A stretch of DNA of 8,991 bases from Spirochaeta sp. (GTDB lineage Bacteria > Spirochaetota > Spirochaetia > Spirochaetales_E > Spirochaetaceae_B). The notes below the pieces were generated by a model. The model was not told the origin of the DNA. It saw only the letters and a list, made by a program, of their open reading frames with translations, and did no database searches. This document shows, one piece after another, positions 7,514 through 8,991 of this stretch. The stretch's first letter is position 1. Every line of letters starts with the position of its first letter. Position numbers and translations under genes: made by a program. The DNA lies in assembly GCA_030590585.1 (NCBI GenBank), contig JAUUYD010000064.1, positions 1 to 8,991 on the forward strand. Reading direction: 5' to 3'.

Positions 7514-8560
7514 ATGTCATTGTGGAAAAATGTTCTGGAATTGAACAGCGAACGTGAAATAATATCAGGAAGTAACAAAGAGCTTTGTGATGCGATAGGG
7601 AGAGGCTCAGATTTAAGAATCTATACTGAGTTCAGGCATAATGAACATATTGACCCTTCCTCTGCCGATGATGATCTGATATCAGAGGTTTCTGAATTTC
7701 ATGAAACATGTCTTTTTGAGAAAAGTTGGTCTGCGGGGATTATGACTATGCGTCAGCCGGTAAGCCTGCCTGACAGCTTCGGGCCCAGATCTTCCATGTC
7801 CTTTTTCCTGTACAATCAGGATGGCCGGCAGGCTATAGCCAGACCTTACCTGGATGGAATCTCTGTCGGGGGAGTACCGGGTTCGTCAGCCGTCGATCCT
7901 CACATTCAAATGCCGAAATATCGTGAGTATACGGCCTGGGATACAGAAACGAACGCACCGAGCAGTAACTTCATCTATGACTTCGGTAGATTTCGGTTTC
8001 ATGTTTGTGATAACTGGCAGGAAGTTTATTCTCATGATAAAAACGGATCTCCGGTGTTCGGGTCTCTCGAAACTTTGATAGAGGCCTTTCATGAGGGCAG
8101 TGAGATAAAAGCCGGTATTACTGGTTTATTTGAAGATTTGGGTGACCCTGATTCCCAAACGAACGAGTGGAGTGAACTTGTTCATTCCCGTGTGAGAGCC
8201 GGGAAGGCACGGGTTCATACCCCGCGCCACGCCGCGGACGGGAGTCGCCAGCGGCGACTCCGGGACCAGGGCTCAGCCCTAGGGTATGATACCTTTCATT
8301 CCCGTATGATAGATCACGAAGTATTTATCCAGACAGGGTGGGGATATTACTATAACGACAATAAAGTATTTATTGCAGAAACACATCCCCTGGTTAAGGT
8401 GAAACCTGCAATACCCCTGTCTTATGAAAGTGAAGGATGGAATTTCGGCTGGGTGATTTTACGGACTGATGGTGCATGTGTCGAGCGAATCTATAATCCC
8501 TACACACTACAGGATACAGATACAAATCGGAGATATGGCATTCGCTGGTTTGTCAGGTAA
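7514..8560 (+). CDS. Conserved-looking protein of unknown function, interrupted in frame by a palindromic element
   Basis: A 348-residue protein that I cannot assign to a characterised family. Notable segments are LRIYTEFRHNEHID (36-49), SMSFFLYNQDG (95-105), RPYLDG (111-116), NAPSSNFIYDF (147-157), HEVFIQTGWGYYYND (268-282) and, at the end, YGIRWFVR. The many aromatic and polar residues, no signal peptide and no membrane segment suggest a soluble cytoplasmic protein. The ATG follows AAGGA (7503-7507) by 6 nt, and the gene starts 11 nt after the sialidase-fold gene, so it probably serves the same pathway. About residues 224-261 come from a GC-rich hairpin-rich insertion that keeps the frame; removing it would join VHSR directly to MIDHEVF and leave a protein of about 310 residues. 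Whether the enlarged protein is active is unknown. Confidence 0.8.
   Translation: MSLWKNVLELNSEREIISGSNKELCDAIGRGSDLRIYTEFRHNEHIDPSSADDDLISEVSEFHETCLFEKSWSAGIMTMRQPVSLPDSFGPRSSMSFFLYNQDGRQAIARPYLDGISVGGVPGSSAVDPHIQMPKYREYTAWDTETNAPSSNFIYDFGRFRFHVCDNWQEVYSHDKNGSPVFGSLETLIEAFHEGSEIKAGITGLFEDLGDPDSQTNEWSELVHSRVRAGKARVHTPRHAADGSRQRRLRDQGSALGYDTFHSRMIDHEVFIQTGWGYYYNDNKVFIAETHPLVKVKPAIPLSYESEGWNFGWVILRTDGACVERIYNPYTLQDTDTNRRYGIRWFVR
8187..8213 (+). repeat. Left-end stem-loop of the inserted element
   Basis: CCCGTG (8187-8192) pairs with CACGGG (8208-8213) across a 15-nt loop. It overlaps the left direct repeat, which suggests the element may extend left to about 8181 rather than starting at the terminal inverted repeat. 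Confidence 0.5.
8222..8280 (+). repeat. Three consecutive hairpins forming the core of the inserted element
   Basis: Hairpin one is CCGCG (8222-8226) with CGCGG (8233-8237). Hairpin two is GGAGTCGCC (8241-8249), loop AGC, GGCGACTCC (8253-8261), a perfect 9-bp stem. Hairpin three is AGGGC (8268-8272), loop TCA, GCCCT (8276-8280). All lie between the terminal inverted repeats, so the whole block could fold into a branched structure in single-stranded DNA or in the mRNA. Confidence 0.8.
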
Positions 8561-8570
8561 AAACCAGGGA

Positions 8571-8588
8571 ACCTTCAGGTATCAAGGT
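8571..8588. terminator. Weak possible bidirectional terminator in the convergent gap
   Basis: ACCTT (8571-8575) and AAGGT (8584-8588) flank an 8-nt loop between the convergent gene ends. An AT-rich, T-bearing run follows on the plus strand (TTTATTTT) and a T run some bases later on the minus strand. The 5-bp stem is short and not GC-rich, so this is only a weak candidate. Confidence 0.25.
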
Positions 8589-8991
8589 CAATTTATTTTC
8601 AGAAGTTTTTCTGCAGTTTGAAACTCCTGATGGAGTAACTCAATGTCCTTCTGATGGATATCCTCTTCGATAAGAAACGGAACGTTAAGACTCAGCGCAG
8701 GAGCCAGTGAACTATAAAATTGTGGGGATGCACCCGACAGTGATTGGTGATCCTTTTTTCCTGCCGTACCGCTTAAGTGTATATGAGAAAGTATATCTCC
8801 AAAGAGTGATATCAGCTTTCCAGATTCCTGTTCTGATACAAGAGCTGCATGTGAAAGATCCAGGCAGAACTTGAATTGAGGATGAGAAGAAAATATTGAT
8901 TCAAGATTTTCCGGTGAGCTGTAGTTCCCGATACAGGTATTCTCGATTGATATGGGAAACTTTATCGTTTCCAGGATATGATTCCGGGGTA
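8588..8991 (-). CDS. Xylose isomerase-like TIM-barrel protein (sugar phosphate isomerase/epimerase), N-terminus beyond the window
   Basis: A minus-strand frame open from the right edge to a TGA (complement of 8588-8590) gives the last 133 residues of a protein. The segments follow the AP_endonuc_2/xylose isomerase-like barrel: ISIENTC with a likely metal-binding Glu, FKFCLDLSHA with the Asp and His of the usual LDxxH pattern, SHIHLSG with a further metal-ligand His, GKKDHQSL resembling the family's D-x-H region, and FLIEEDIHQKD with a late Glu, followed by a C-terminal helix. Such enzymes isomerise or epimerise sugars or sugar acids using a divalent metal. It converges on the unassigned gene with 27 bp between stop codons and probably belongs to the same carbohydrate locus, although on a different transcript. 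Substrate unknown; inosose dehydratase-like or tagatose/psicose epimerase-like relatives are possible. Confidence 0.75.
   Translation of the reverse strand, partial: PRNHILETIKFPISIENTCIGNYSSPENLESIFSSHPQFKFCLDLSHAALVSEQESGKLISLFGDILSHIHLSGTAGKKDHQSLSGASPQFYSSLAPALSLNVPFLIEEDIHQKDIELLHQEFQTAEKLLKIN

Larger units (their letters stand above)
8181..8312 (+). mobile_element. In-frame palindromic repeat element with flanking near-direct repeats
   Basis: TTCATTCCCGTGTGAGAG (8181-8198) recurs as TTCATTCCCGTATGATAG (8295-8312), 16 of 18 identical and exactly 114 nt (38 codons) apart. Between them is a very GC-rich block (48 of 60 bases G or C at 8221-8280, hand count) in an AT-richer gene. It has 8-bp terminal inverted repeats TCATACCC (8215-8222) and GGGTATGA (8282-8289), extended by GGT/ACC (8212-8214, 8291-8293) across one bulged base, and several internal hairpins. 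It encodes a basic peptide including HTPRHAADGSRQRRLRDQG. The coding frame is open, whereas the other two plus-strand frames hit stops at the right end. This resembles non-autonomous palindromic elements that insert into genes, as with the Rickettsia palindromic elements, but I have not matched it to a known family. The exact ends are uncertain. Confidence 0.7.

Overview
The window looks like bacterial chromosome with short intergenic gaps, Shine-Dalgarno sites of the GGAGG/AAGGA type, TTG/GTG start candidates and mixed base composition. My best guess is a free-living, carbohydrate-using anaerobe, perhaps a spirochaete. That guess rests on the overall gene mix and on no marker gene, so it should be held loosely. 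No rRNA, tRNA, CRISPR array, transposase or phage gene is visible.

Left part (1-1707), GC-richer: the N-terminal 343 residues of a B12-binding-type radical SAM protein on the minus strand, running off the left edge, and a divergent small nitroreductase-family flavoprotein on the plus strand.

Middle and right part (1737-8560), visibly AT-richer: what appears to be a carbohydrate or sugar-acid utilisation locus in two facing units. The plus-strand pair is an MFS transporter and a dihydrodipicolinate synthase/N-acetylneuraminate lyase-family aldolase. A minus-strand pair converges on it with only 4 bp between stop codons: a cytoplasmic sialidase-fold (Asp-box) protein and a UroD/MtaA-type methyltransferase-family protein. 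Divergent from that is a second plus-strand pair: another sialidase-fold protein and a protein I cannot assign to a function. The divergent promoter region holds nested inverted repeats. Beyond a 27-bp convergent gap the window ends in the C-terminal part of a minus-strand xylose-isomerase-like TIM-barrel sugar isomerase/epimerase.

A plausible reading is that the transporter imports a small sugar derivative, the sialidase-fold proteins and the TIM-barrel isomerase/epimerase process it, and the aldolase cleaves or dehydrates a keto-acid intermediate. The UroD-like protein may act on a methyl group. The substrate is not known. The sialidase fold plus an aldolase of the NanA superfamily should not be read as sialic acid catabolism, because no NanE/NanK-like gene is in the window and the classic sialidase Arg-Ile-Pro motif is absent.

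The most striking feature is inside the unassigned gene. About 114 bp of very GC-rich sequence, made of consecutive hairpins with 8-bp terminal inverted repeats and flanked by an 18-bp near-perfect direct repeat, is inserted in frame and adds 38 basic residues. It looks like a protein-coding palindromic mobile repeat, analogous in concept to the Rickettsia palindromic elements.
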